DNA from: Cephalothrix spiralis
Taxonomy: Eukaryota > Nemertea > Palaeonemertea > Archinemertea > Cephalotrichidae
Assembly (NCBI GenBank): GCA_032353305.1
Contig: JAUCNG010379925.1
Location: 1 to 11,167, forward strand
Direction of reading: 5' to 3'
DNA length: 11,167 nt
In this document: one piece after another, positions 1 through 6,963 of the stretch
Layout: every line of letters starts with the position of its first letter
Numbering within the stretch: position 1 is the stretch's first letter
The notes under the pieces: generated by a model
Seen by the model: only the letters and a program-made list of their open reading frames with translations
Databases searched by the model: none
What the model was told of the DNA's origin: nothing
Translations under genes and position numbers: made by a program

Positions 1-280
1 ACTTAGTACTATCATAATATGCATATCCCAAGTCGATTCCTCTTCTCGTGTAGGAGGAGATATCAGATCTTACAGACGGACACACACACAGACGGATGTA
101 CATACCGACATGACCAATAATAGGGGTTCATAGCTAAAAAGCTACCAAGTGAACCAATTATATAGGGCTGCAGCTTTTGATTTTCGATTTAGTGACCTTC
201 GACTGACTCCTTAGTGAGATTTTGACTTAGCCGTAACGTGACTACACAAGTAACAATCTTATGTTTAAAAGTATACTTAC
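1..280 (-). other. Intron i (partial)
   Basis: This is the 5' part of the intron after exon i (donor GTAAGTAT), running off the window. It contains the insect-type repeat at 72-156. The next CABIN1 exon is not present here. Confidence 0.75.
72..156 (+). repeat. Insect-type ACAGACGGAC...GGGTTC interspersed repeat
   Basis: ACAGACGGAC, a short CA run, CAGACGG, and CATACCGACATGAC are followed by a hairpin. Its arms are GGTTC (124-128) with GAACC (151-155), and TAGCT (131-135) with AGCTA (140-144). From general knowledge, repeats made of ACAGACGGACA units followed by GGGTTC(C) and a GGAACCC-type closing arm are dispersed widely in insect genomes. This copy is a diverged match by pattern only. Confidence 0.5.
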
Positions 281-420
281 TAATCGTGTTTCAATTCAGT
301 AGGGAGAGACGGGGGTTCAGTTGATGTACCATCAATATAATCAGATAAAACATGAAAAGGAACGGGAGGCTTTAATTCTGGGGGTACCAATTTTTGAATT
401 CTCTGAAGAAGATGCTCCAA
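281..420 (-). CDS. CABIN1: CABIN1 exon i: KLVPPELKPP and SDYIDGTSTEPPSLP motifs
   Basis: The exon is 140 bp, with 46 codons plus two bases (TA) of a codon finished beyond the window. LEHLLQRIQKLVPPELKPPV then SDYIDGTSTEPPSLPTEL matches vertebrate CABIN1 LLKKIATIVP...VSAYIEGTSTEVPCLPEG. In the vertebrate protein this leads into the next TPR pair (Y-Y-L-L-A-D-Y), so the following exon outside the window should encode that. The acceptor TTTATTTTCAG is good and the donor GATTA|GTAAGTAT is near consensus. It is the same donor sequence as exon f. Confidence 0.92.
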
Positions 421-1527
421 CTGAAAATAAAATTTATTCAATATTATAAACTTTATTTATTTACAGATTCGATTGACCAAAAAGTGTTACGTACTTATCT
501 AGTGTCTTTCGACAGGTGCTATACAAAATTAATAGTTCAGAGGATATAGAAAATATTTATAAAAGAATCTCTAAAAGAGAATGCACACAATATTAAAAAT
601 ACCTAATCAAGAAAGAGAAAAAATATCAACTTATTTAGACACATGGGTGATGATGAATTCAAAAAAAGAAGAACCAATTGCAAGACTACATTGCATATAA
701 CTATGAACTTTTCAATTCTTTCGTTAATTAGGACGAAATTTCCTTAATATGGCGAGTCAGAAATCTAGAGTTTAGGTTATCAAATTGCTGTTCAGATATT
801 AAGTCATTAGCTAACAAGTTCTTCATTAAGAACATCGTTGTCTGAAGATGGTAAAAAAGAAGTGGTCGTAATTTTCACAAGCGTTCCCGCGTAAACAAGT
901 ACTACTATCAATTATATTATGTTTAAATATATCTCCTTTGAGTTGAGAAAAGTCGATTAATATGCGATTTAAATGAATCTCAGACCAACGGTCAATTGAT
1001 GTTTTTAGACAGTATGGTTTAAGTGAAACACCTTATAATGCTATTTCTTTAATGGAATTATCGCTACAATTATTATGACGACAGGTGCACGAGTGGTAAT
1101 TTAATCAATAATCGGATACCCGATTCGAAGAAACTACAAAGCAACTTTGTATTACATAAATTCAAAGTTGGGGTTTACAATTTACAATAAGTGTTTTTAA
1201 AAACTTGATTAAAAAATATCGGAGAGGACTTGGCAAGCTTTTAATCTATTATTTCCTTTGCTTATTTTACATTTTCATTAATCCAGTCGAGAAAGGATAT
1301 TAGAATGTTTATTCAAATCGTCTAAATATGAAGGTGATTGGAGTGCGATTATGAAAATCTACCAGATCTGAATTACGGGCAAGTTTAAACTCAGATAAGT
1401 CATAGTAAAAGATTCATTTAGTAAATTTTTTTACATATTTTGTAGCTGGATTCACTCATGTGGAATATAAAATTATCTATTAAGGTACATTGTACGTCAT
1501 TGGATAGAATTTAATAACTTCACATAC
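421..1527 (-). other. Intron h, no recognised content
   Basis: This is a 1107-bp phase-0 intron with donor GTATGTG and acceptor TTTTATTTTCAG. It is uniformly AT-rich with no tandem repeat, inverted-repeat element, RNA gene or coding exon that I could support on either strand. Confidence 0.8.
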
Positions 1528-1629
1528 CTCAGATGACACAGTGATTGTTTTGTAGCTGTCGAATTCCGGTATGGAACTTGGCTTGGTAAGATGGAATAAG
1601 ATTTTACACCTTTTCCATGTCAAATCAAC
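1528..1629 (-). CDS. CABIN1: CABIN1 exon h: VDLTW and PEFDSYK motifs
   Basis: This is a 102-bp exon of exactly 34 codons, phase 0 at both ends, and too short to stand out as an open frame. It encodes VDLTWKRCKILFHLTKPSSI followed by PEFDSYKTITVSSE. Vertebrate CABIN1 has VDLIWEDALFMFEYFKP and LPEFDSYKTSTVSADL at exactly this place after the EEHSAQQ segment. The identity is therefore secure despite its size. The acceptor is TTATATTTAG and the donor is GAG|GTATGTG. The K-R-C-K stretch is less acidic than in vertebrates. Confidence 0.94.
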
Positions 1630-1642
1630 CTAAATATAAAGC

Positions 1643-1957
1643 AACAATCTATGACACATGAATAAAAATTCTCGAATTGGGTCCCAAAATTCGTCCGAAA
1701 TGTTAATCTGTGGATTGGTTCTTTAAAACTTACTGACCCACAGTATTGAAACAATAGAGGTCAATTTGCCAATCGGTCGAAGAAACAATCTATGACACAT
1801 GAATAAAAATTCACGAATTGGGTCCCAAAATTCGTCCGAAAATGATCAAAATTATCAAAATGTTAATCTGTGGATTGGTTTCTTTAAAACTTACTGACTC
1901 ACAATTTTAGCTCTAAGGTATTGAAACAATAGAGGTCAATTTTCCAATCGGTCGAAG
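1643..1957 (+). repeat. Imperfect tandem repeat, 141-bp and 174-bp copies
   Basis: Copy 1 is 1643-1783 and copy 2 is 1784-1957. Both begin AACAATCTATGACACATGAA, contain CGAATTGGGTCCCAAAATTC, and end with CAATCGGTCGAAG. Copy 2 has two extra blocks: about 18 bases near 1841-1859 (ATGATCAAAATTATCAAA-like) and about 17 bases near 1903-1919 (AATTTTAGCTCTAAGG-like). Elsewhere they differ by a few substitutions. This looks like a local duplication followed by indels. Confidence 0.85.
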
Positions 1958-1970
1958 ACTATCGCGTTTT

Positions 1971-2053
1971 GAGACGAATTGCCACAGGCCGAATTGTCCT
2001 GGGCTTGTCTCGGGACGAGTTGTCTTGCGACTGATTCTCTGGGACGAATTGTC
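1971..2053 (+). repeat. Cluster of degenerate GGGACGAATTGTC words
   Basis: Four related 13-base words occur in direct orientation: GAGACGAATTGCC at 1971, GGCCGAATTGTCC at 1987, GGGACGAGTTGTC at 2012 and GGGACGAATTGTC at 2041. Spacing is 16-29 bases. This looks like a decayed minisatellite or the subterminal repeat region of a DNA transposon. Confidence 0.65.
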
Positions 2054-2062
2054 AAAGAACTT

Positions 2063-2158
2063 AGTATGGTTAACAATACTGTGATATTTGGAGCCGATTG
2101 GTCTATATATAGTATGGTTAACAATACTGTGATACTTCGAGCCGCTTGGTCTATATAT
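2063..2158 (+). repeat. 48-bp tandem repeat, two copies, with near-palindromic core
   Basis: Copies are 2063-2110 and 2111-2158. They start AGTATGGTTAACAATACTGT and end TTGGTCTATATAT. They differ at a few positions (TTTGG against CTTCG, and GAT against GCT). The first 18 bases form a near-palindrome centred on GTTAAC, with 16 of 18 bases matching the complement. Confidence 0.88.
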
Positions 2159-2374
2159 ATAGTTTTGCAATTTTTTTTATGGTACCCAAAAAGAGTTGGA
2201 ACCCAATATTTTCTGATCTGCATGGTCCAATACAATAAAAATATACCATTTTCGATTAGGTTTGACCAAATATGGATTTTTCGAAAGTGGTATTGGCCTG
2301 ACCCTTTTGAAAATTTTTAAAAAAGCTTTCCAAAAATATAAGGGTTGATGGGGTTTAGGCCCGCACTTCCGCGA

Positions 2375-2398
2375 TTTTCGCGGGGGGGGGGGCGAAAA
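2375..2398. repeat. Hairpin TTTTCGC / GCGAAAA closed by a poly-G run
   Basis: TTTTCGC (2375-2381) and GCGAAAA (2392-2398) are exact complements around ten G residues. Together with the last stem base the G run is eleven long. Homopolymer runs like this are prone to length error in sequencing. Confidence 0.75.
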
Positions 2399-2501
2399 CT
2401 CGGGTCTGGAAAAGTTCCATAAAAACCTGTTTATACATGTATTTCACATTTATATACAAATAAAAATAGCATTAAGTTCAATAAGGAAACAAAGCTCATA
2501 C

Positions 2502-2826
2502 CTCAGTTGCATTATGTTCATCCAAATGCTTGGCACGGCTTTTCTTATGCGGAAACACATACAAACAATAAAAACACTGCTGAAGTTCTTGCTCGATATC
2601 TTCCCTAAGAGGATGGGATTTACTAAAGGTTGAAACGGCTTCCAAACCTTTTGCATACACCTCAATCATTACTTGGAGAAGGGCACCATCGCCCACCGTA
2701 CACCATCCACGGCGCCCTAAGTGTTCATGCGCCAATTCGAGCAACTTTAAAGATGGAGGAAGGCCGTTAGTCAAGTTTAACTTCGTTTTTCCGGATTCGT
2801 TGATTTTTTTATTTTTATTCTCCTCA
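2502..2826 (-). CDS. CABIN1: CABIN1 exon g: AHEHLGRRGWC and [14 protein letters not shown] motifs
   Basis: This is the longest exon, 325 bp. One base (T) completes the Tyr codon and 108 residues follow. After a Lys/Asn-rich linker (EENKNKKINESGKTK), PPSLKLLELAHEHLGRRGWC matches vertebrate CABIN1 [40 protein letters not shown] and HLDEHNATE match the strongly conserved [22 protein letters not shown]. This is the most diagnostic part of the window for the family. The AHE-LGRR-WC block and the QCFYCLY block are retained intact. The acceptor TTTTATTCAG lies upstream of an in-frame linker, so translation does not begin at the internal Met of the shorter open frame. The donor is GAG|GTATGA. Confidence 0.96.
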
Positions 2827-3021
2827 CTGAATAAAACATAAAAATGATGAGCAATGAAATATACATAATAATATTTACAAGTAAGTACACACAGTCTTGC
2901 AGGTTTGTCTTATACAATATTTATCTTATATGTATCGGGTGATCGCTGAAACATACATGCAATCAGAACTGAGCACTTCTGATACAATTTAGAAGCTGCA
3001 GAAAAACATTCCAATCCTTAC

Positions 3022-3122
3022 CTTGTTATCACGAAGATAAGGTGTAAGCCATAACGCAGATCCAACAAAGACCATGCCACCTGCTAGAATATATACAGGG
3101 GCAAACGCAAAACTGTACGATC
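3022..3122 (-). pseudogene. Orphan exon-like segment resembling the last membrane span of an SLC16 transporter
   Basis: On the minus strand, an acceptor-like CCCTCCAG precedes 3122 and a strong donor CAAG|GTAAGG follows 3022. They bound 101 bp, two bases plus 33 codons. The translation begins SYSFAFAPVYILAGGMVFVG and ends LWLTPYLRDNK. It contains one hydrophobic helix followed by a basic cytoplasmic tail. From family knowledge, monocarboxylate transporter-like (SLC16) proteins have a G-SY-x-x-(A/S)-F segment before transmembrane helix 12, often followed by P-x-L-R-K. The resemblance is of that kind but weak. No partner exons are visible nearby. It may be a captured or duplicated exon, a relic of a retrocopy, a nested gene exon, or chance. 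If included in CABIN1 mRNA between exons f and g, it would create an immediate TAG. Confidence 0.35.
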
Positions 3123-3646
3123 CTGGAGGGGTGCAATTAAATTTATCCCAAAGTATAAGAACTCCCAGATTTGGGTTGGTTGCTGTCGAGGAACTTTTGA
3201 CATCATGCACTCATTATCGCACTGTTCGATAACCAACCACACATTTCCAAAAAAATCAAAATGAGCATGACGCGAACACCCATCCATCAGTGGAGTCACA
3301 CGTCAACGAGCTATTTCCAGACATATCATCCGGACAACGTATTGATTAATATTTGCTACGGGGCGGGATTTGCCTTTCACGAATCATTGGATACACGTGT
3401 CGCCTGAGGCCATAGCACAGCCGCGGAGGAGTGCGCTTTGGTGCCTCTTAACTCTCCCTCAGTTGAACGGCGTGGGTACCCACTACCCATATCATGAGTC
3501 GAAATAGAGCTATTTTGATGGTCTTAATTATAGATATAAATAGCTCTAAGAAGCTGCTTATCCGTGGTAAACATTCGGGCATTTCAACGAGGTTATCGAG
3601 ATAAAGGATGTAATGGTTAAACATCGTTATGATAATGCGCGCATCA

Positions 3647-3677
3647 TTATAGCTTCCCTTGTTAAGGGAAGCTATAA
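3647..3677. repeat. Perfect 14-bp inverted repeat with 3-base loop
   Basis: TTATAGCTTCCCTT (3647-3660) is followed by GTT and then its exact complement AAGGGAAGCTATAA (3664-3677). With two mismatched bases on the left and three on the right, the pairing extends to GCAT (3641-3644) and ATGC (3681-3684). No T-run follows, so it is not a polymerase III-type or bacterial terminator. It could be the core of a small foldback element or a structured intronic RNA. Confidence 0.85.
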
Positions 3678-4488
3678 CAAATGCTGAGGGCATCGAAATG
3701 TACATCCTGTTTTGCTTAGCTCAATAGAAAGAAAAGATAGCTCTGTTCGAATTAACTGTTCCCTTTGACACTAATATTGAGAAAGCTAGTATCCGTAAAA
3801 CCGATAAATATGAAAATCTTAAATGTGATATAAGTGAAAACGGATACGATGTTAAACTTATCATCACGTGGACTCATAACTAAACGTAATAGTGACTCTT
3901 TAAAAACTCTGTTTCAATTAAAGAAAATTGAACTTAAACTTCTATGTAGCAAGTTACAAAAGATTGTTCTCATATCTTCATACATTATATAAAATTCTAA
4001 GTATGAGTCTGAAAGGATTTCTTCGTCTCTTGTCGAGGTGTAAGCAATGTAAACCATATGGATGGCTTACTGCGCTTTGATATGAGATGGAGGGGCCCAG
4101 TCGGATTCATACTTGGAATAATTCACTATTTTAATATGATTAATACATTGCCGATAAATTGTACTGTTTTGAGCCTAACAGCATTCAATGCTTTATGTTT
4201 TTGTGTTGTGGGACATGTTACGTACTTATCTTATTATTAATAAAGATTATGATTAAATAACTCATGATCCCGTTAAGCGGATTTTCATTTTCTCCAATAA
4301 CGGATCACCAAATAAAGGCATCCCCCAATTAATACAATATTCATAGATCGTAACACTGAACCATATATATTTGGTTTCACTAGGATCTTGTTAATCTATA
4401 ATACCAGAATATAATTGGAATAAAGCCCATTGATTATGATTTTAACTTTTCACAACCGAATTTGAGACAACAATAAGGCGATACTTAC

Positions 4489-4665
4489 TAATCTAAAAGG
4501 CGATACAGTATAATCCAATGGAAAATAAAATTACACACTGATGATTTGGTAGCATATTCAGGGGTGTCCAAGGTAATGTCAATCATTCTAACGATATTCT
4601 GAGCAAGTCGCACCAGATTTTTACTTGGCAGTGCATCAATTGTCGAGTTATCATCAGCTATACAC
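4489..4665 (-). CDS. CABIN1: CABIN1 exon f: NLVRLAQNIVRMIDITL and WIILYRLL motifs
   Basis: The exon is 177 bp. The first base completes a Lys codon, 58 residues follow, and the exon ends with two bases (TA) of a Tyr codon. KNLVRLAQNIVRMIDITLD matches vertebrate CABIN1 GLVRLTNNLIQVIDCSM. SSVCNFIFHWIILYRLLD matches SSVLPWIILHRII. The first ten residues (CIADDNSTID) are an acidic, variable loop. The hydrophobic run near the end is an amphipathic solenoid helix, not a membrane span. The donor GATTA|GTAAGTAT is strong, and the unspliced reading meets TAG and TAA at once. Confidence 0.93.
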
Positions 4666-5503
4666 CTAAGGCACAAATATAATAGTTAAATTTTAAGAGG
4701 TACTTCGAAAAAAATGTAGAGATTACAAATTATTTTGAATGTCTAAAGCCAATGGTATTACCTTTAAATGGGTGTGTCCAGGATTTCGCGGACATAAATA
4801 TTTTTGAATTGTAGTCTCAATGAAAATTTATTTGTTTGACCCGATCACGTATCTATTGGATATTTTTATTATAATTAAGCAGGTAATTTAAGTCAAATAT
4901 TAAATTGGTGGATAGAGTTCTGGCTTCATAAATGGAATTGTGTAAAGTCTCCTAAGTTATAAGGTTTAAAAATAAAGCGCTCGAGATATTCCAGGAGGTC
5001 AGAAATCATGAATGCCTGTATTACATCCCGTGACGATTTTTTAAATAAATAAACGGAACAATAATTTATAGAATTCTCTATCTCAGCTTCTAATTATATC
5101 AAGATGGAAATCCATGTATTTGAAATGAAAGTCGATAAGTATTTCAAACAGTTGGTCCCTGCGACCGTCTAAATTTGGTCAGGGTCACCCCTTTTATGTG
5201 GTATAAATGTTTTCGGCAAAATTTTGGAAATATTTTTTATCACGCTAATCATTTTTCTTCAAATATTTACCATCCACCCCATTGTAGCCTTTTTGCTACT
5301 AAAAACTTTTTAAATTGATCAAGTATGTCGTTTAAATTGTTAATCTAATCAATATTTTTATGCTTTAAACATGATTTAGGTTACAAAAACAATGGAAATC
5401 AGTGAATAAATTTTTAAGGGGTCAAGGGTAAAAAAAGCTGCATTTGGAAATTTGAGCCAAATAATTACGATTATCATATCAGCTATTTGAGCCAAATACT
5501 TAC
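4666..5503 (-). other. Intron e with dispersed repeat
   Basis: This is an 838-bp phase-2 intron with donor GTAAGTAT and acceptor TTTGTGCCTTAG. The part at about 5130-5455 is copy 1 of the dispersed repeat that also occurs inverted in intron b. The rest, 4666-5130, is AT-rich with no recognised feature. Confidence 0.75.
5130..5455 (-). repeat. Diverged dispersed repeat, copy 1 (inverted relative to copy 2)
   Basis: Read on the minus strand, this segment shares ordered blocks with 8923-9180. They are AAATGCAGCTTTTTTT near the start, TTGTTTTTGTAACCTAAATC then ATGTTTAAAGCAT (5358-5397), GGGGTGGATG (5272-5281), AAATTTTGCCGAAAA (5213-5227) and GACGGTCGCAGG (5158-5169). The shared order over more than 200 bases makes chance unlikely. 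The divergence and indels show an old family. Ends are approximate. Confidence 0.6.
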
Positions 5504-5661
5504 TTGTTTATTCGATCGTAGATATCAGCTAACGTAGCATTCCATTTCTTTTTGACAGTTTTATCTGCAGTCTCAATTCCAGGTATTGAAATATGAAGAC
5601 CCAAATCAATGTAAGTATTGAATGCCTCATGTGCACAAACTTCAGCCCATTGCAGAAATTT
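5504..5661 (-). CDS. CABIN1: CABIN1 exon e: FLQWAEVCAHEAFNTYI helix, WNATLADIYDRI
   Basis: The exon is 158 bp, with 52 whole codons plus two bases (AA) of a Lys codon completed by the next exon. The start KFLQWAEVCAHEAFNTYIDL corresponds to vertebrate CABIN1 Q-C-F-E-C-S-D-V-A-L-N-E-A. The end, KKKWNATLADIYDRINK, corresponds to KEEWVATVTQLLMGIEQ. Between them is a variable loop (GLHISIPGIETADKT). The pattern is two long helices, as in the alpha-solenoid core. The acceptor is TTTTTTTCTAG and the donor is AA|GTAAGTAT, a near-perfect consensus. Confidence 0.9.
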
Positions 5662-6032
5662 CTAGAAAAAAATAATATTATAAATTGTCATTTATTAAAC
5701 ACGTTAAAACTATCATAACTCATAAGTCAGATAAATAAAGGTGCCAGCGGTGTTCGATATTTTCCGCCGCGAAATTACTGCAGTATTCCTTTAAAGCAGC
5801 ATTTCGGTTTAGGAATCTTCGGGAGAAAGGTTGTAACACTTAGGGAAGGCCACTAGTAAACAAGAATCAAAAATTGATGCGAACCTTATTAAAAGAAGGG
5901 GTGATTTATGAAGCCCTCTTACTACGTACCGCGCCGCGCGCGCGCGCGCTTCAGAGTTAGGTAGATGGGACCAAGTCGGATCGCACCTTTTACACCATTT
6001 ATTCATCAAGGTAGGTACAAAGGGGAACGTAC
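5662..6032 (-). other. Intron d with CG-repeat tract
   Basis: This is a 371-bp phase-0 intron with donor GTACGT and acceptor ATTTTTTTCTAG. Its centre (about 5745-6010) is more GC-rich than the neighbours and may be an old insertion, but I found no ends or family. It contains the alternating CG tract at 5930-5949. A 66-codon minus-strand open frame here is a by-product of that composition. Confidence 0.75.
5930..5949. repeat. Alternating CG dinucleotide tract
   Basis: Twenty bases are made only of C and G, alternating except for one CC step. Alternating CG of this length can adopt Z-DNA. Its survival fits a genome with little CpG methylation decay, which is usual in arthropods. Confidence 0.8.
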
Positions 6033-6113
6033 CTTTTTATCACCAATTTTCTCTAACGAGTCAAGAAGTAAAATCATTTGCTCTGGTCTTTCAAGATTTT
6101 CACCTTCGATTCC
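6033..6113 (-). CDS. CABIN1: CABIN1 exon d: ERPEQMILLLDSLEKIGD motif
   Basis: This is a short exon of 81 bp, exactly 27 codons and phase 0 at both ends. It encodes GIEGENLERPEQMILLLDSL followed by EKIGDKK. Vertebrate CABIN1 has the matching ERPAQLLLLQDSLLRLKDY at this place. The leucine-rich part would be the first helix of the next helical repeat. The acceptor is CTATTTTTAG-like with the AG at 6114-6115, and the donor is AAG|GTACGT. Because it is symmetric (0,0), it could be skipped without a frameshift. That would remove one helix, and there is no evidence that it happens. Confidence 0.88.
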
Positions 6114-6587
6114 CTAAAAATAAAAGAGCACATAGAATAAATTAAATTATTTAATAAGCTATAAAAATCTGAGCATCTCATTAGTTCAAATAGATCAGGT
6201 GACCCGTTAGACATTTAGACCCTAACCTTTTCCTATACCATAATGTCAAGAATATATTCTTGATAATGTATACGATAGTTAACTCAGACAGCAAATTATT
6301 TTGTTATAACTTAGGTCAACTATACCTAACTTGAAAAACTTTGGTATATTTTCTTAAGACATAGCCTAGAACATCCTCGTTTCCCAAACTTTCCCATGGT
6401 ATTATATCATATTTCATAATATCCAAGCAGCTGCATGGTGGTGCTCTGACAGGTGAGAATGAGCCTAGAATGGTATAACCCAAACCAATGAATGTAGACA
6501 AAAGTTAATCAGTTATAAAAATAAAACTCTTGTATCTTCGAAAAAACGTGAGATAAATATTTGATATTTTGCATGTAGTAGAAAATA

Positions 6588-6960
6588 CACAATTGGATGG
6601 AAAACTTGGTACAAAAACGCACCCCCCTAACGGCGGGTAGTTGACCACCACTAACTTTATATTTCTAGAAAGATCTTGGAAAATGCTGATCCCTCGGGGG
6701 TTTAGTTTTTTGCCCCCTTTGTCGGGGGTTGGGGTAGGGCAAAAAATGTGATTTTTAATTTAAGGGATTTCCCTATCTAAAAAATAATGTTTTTTGCCCC
6801 CCCCCCACCACAACCCAGGGGGTGGGACAAAAATCTAACCCCCCGAGGGATCAGCATTTCCCAAGACATTTCTAAAAATATAGTTTGTGGGGTCAACTAC
6901 CCGCCAATATGCAAATCGTTAGGGGGCCGTTTTTGTACTACTTTTTTCCGTCTAATTGTG
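6588..6960. mobile_element. 373-bp near-palindromic MITE with TA target duplication
   Basis: The element is an inverted repeat along nearly its whole length. The left end CACAATTGGATGGAAAA matches the complement of the right end, CACAATTAGACGGAAAA. Further matching arms include TACAAAAACG, CCCCCTAACG, GCGGGTAGTTGACC, AATGCTGATCCCTCGGGGG and GGGCAAAAAA. The axis is at about 6768, inside AGGGATTTCCCT, close to the geometric centre at 6774. Both ends are flanked by TA (6586-6587 and 6961-6962). That target duplication is typical of Tc1/mariner-type elements. It has no coding capacity, so it would be a non-autonomous foldback MITE. The arms differ by small indels, such as an extra ATTTGCATATT-like insert in the right arm, and by runs of C or G. 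A transcript could fold into a long hairpin. Confidence 0.85.
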
Positions 6961-6963
6961 TAG

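Larger units (their letters stand above)
1630..2501 (-). other. Intron g, filled with tandem and clustered repeats
   Basis: This is an 872-bp phase-0 intron with donor GTATGA and acceptor TTATATTTAG. From 1643 to 2158 it is almost entirely repeated sequence: a 141/174-bp tandem pair, a cluster of GACGAATTGTC words and a 48-bp tandem pair. A poly-G hairpin follows at 2375-2398. A 113-codon plus-strand open frame at 1979-2320 and minus-strand frames there are translations of these repeats. Confidence 0.8.
2827..4488 (-). other. Intron f with orphan transporter-like exon and hairpin
   Basis: This is a 1662-bp phase-2 intron with donor GTAAGTAT and acceptor TTTTATTCAG. It contains an SLC16-like exon fragment (3022-3122) and a perfect hairpin (3647-3677). 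A GC-richer stretch at about 3295-3490 includes a 12-bp perfect palindrome GTGGGTACCCAC at 3472-3483. Open frames at 3448-3705 (minus) and 4058-4240 (plus) have no recognisable similarity and I do not call them genes. Nothing is recognised in 3720-4480. Confidence 0.75.

Noticed and set aside
1979-2320. Plus-strand open frame of 113 codons
   Set aside because: It lies in the repeat cluster of intron g, contains the same short phrase twice because of the 48-bp tandem repeat, and shows no protein-family pattern.
2450-2665. Minus-strand open frame overlapping exon g
   Set aside because: It is in a different frame from the conserved CABIN1 reading and is a shadow of that exon.
3084-3299. Minus-strand frame upstream of the transporter-like exon
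   Set aside because: I looked for further transporter exons here. The frame has no membrane-segment pattern and no similarity, so I limit the call to 3022-3122.
3448-3705. Minus-strand open frame of 85 codons with hydrophobic stretches
   Set aside because: It runs across the perfect hairpin and the GC-rich patch, has no splice support and resembles no family I know.
4058-4240. Plus-strand open frame of 60 codons followed by an AATAAAG-like signal
   Set aside because: It is short, antisense to the gene's intron, and has no recognisable similarity. An AATAAA-like word is common in AT-rich DNA.
5809-6009. Minus-strand open frame of 66 codons
   Set aside because: Its Arg/Ala run is only the translation of the CG tract, and no similarity is visible.
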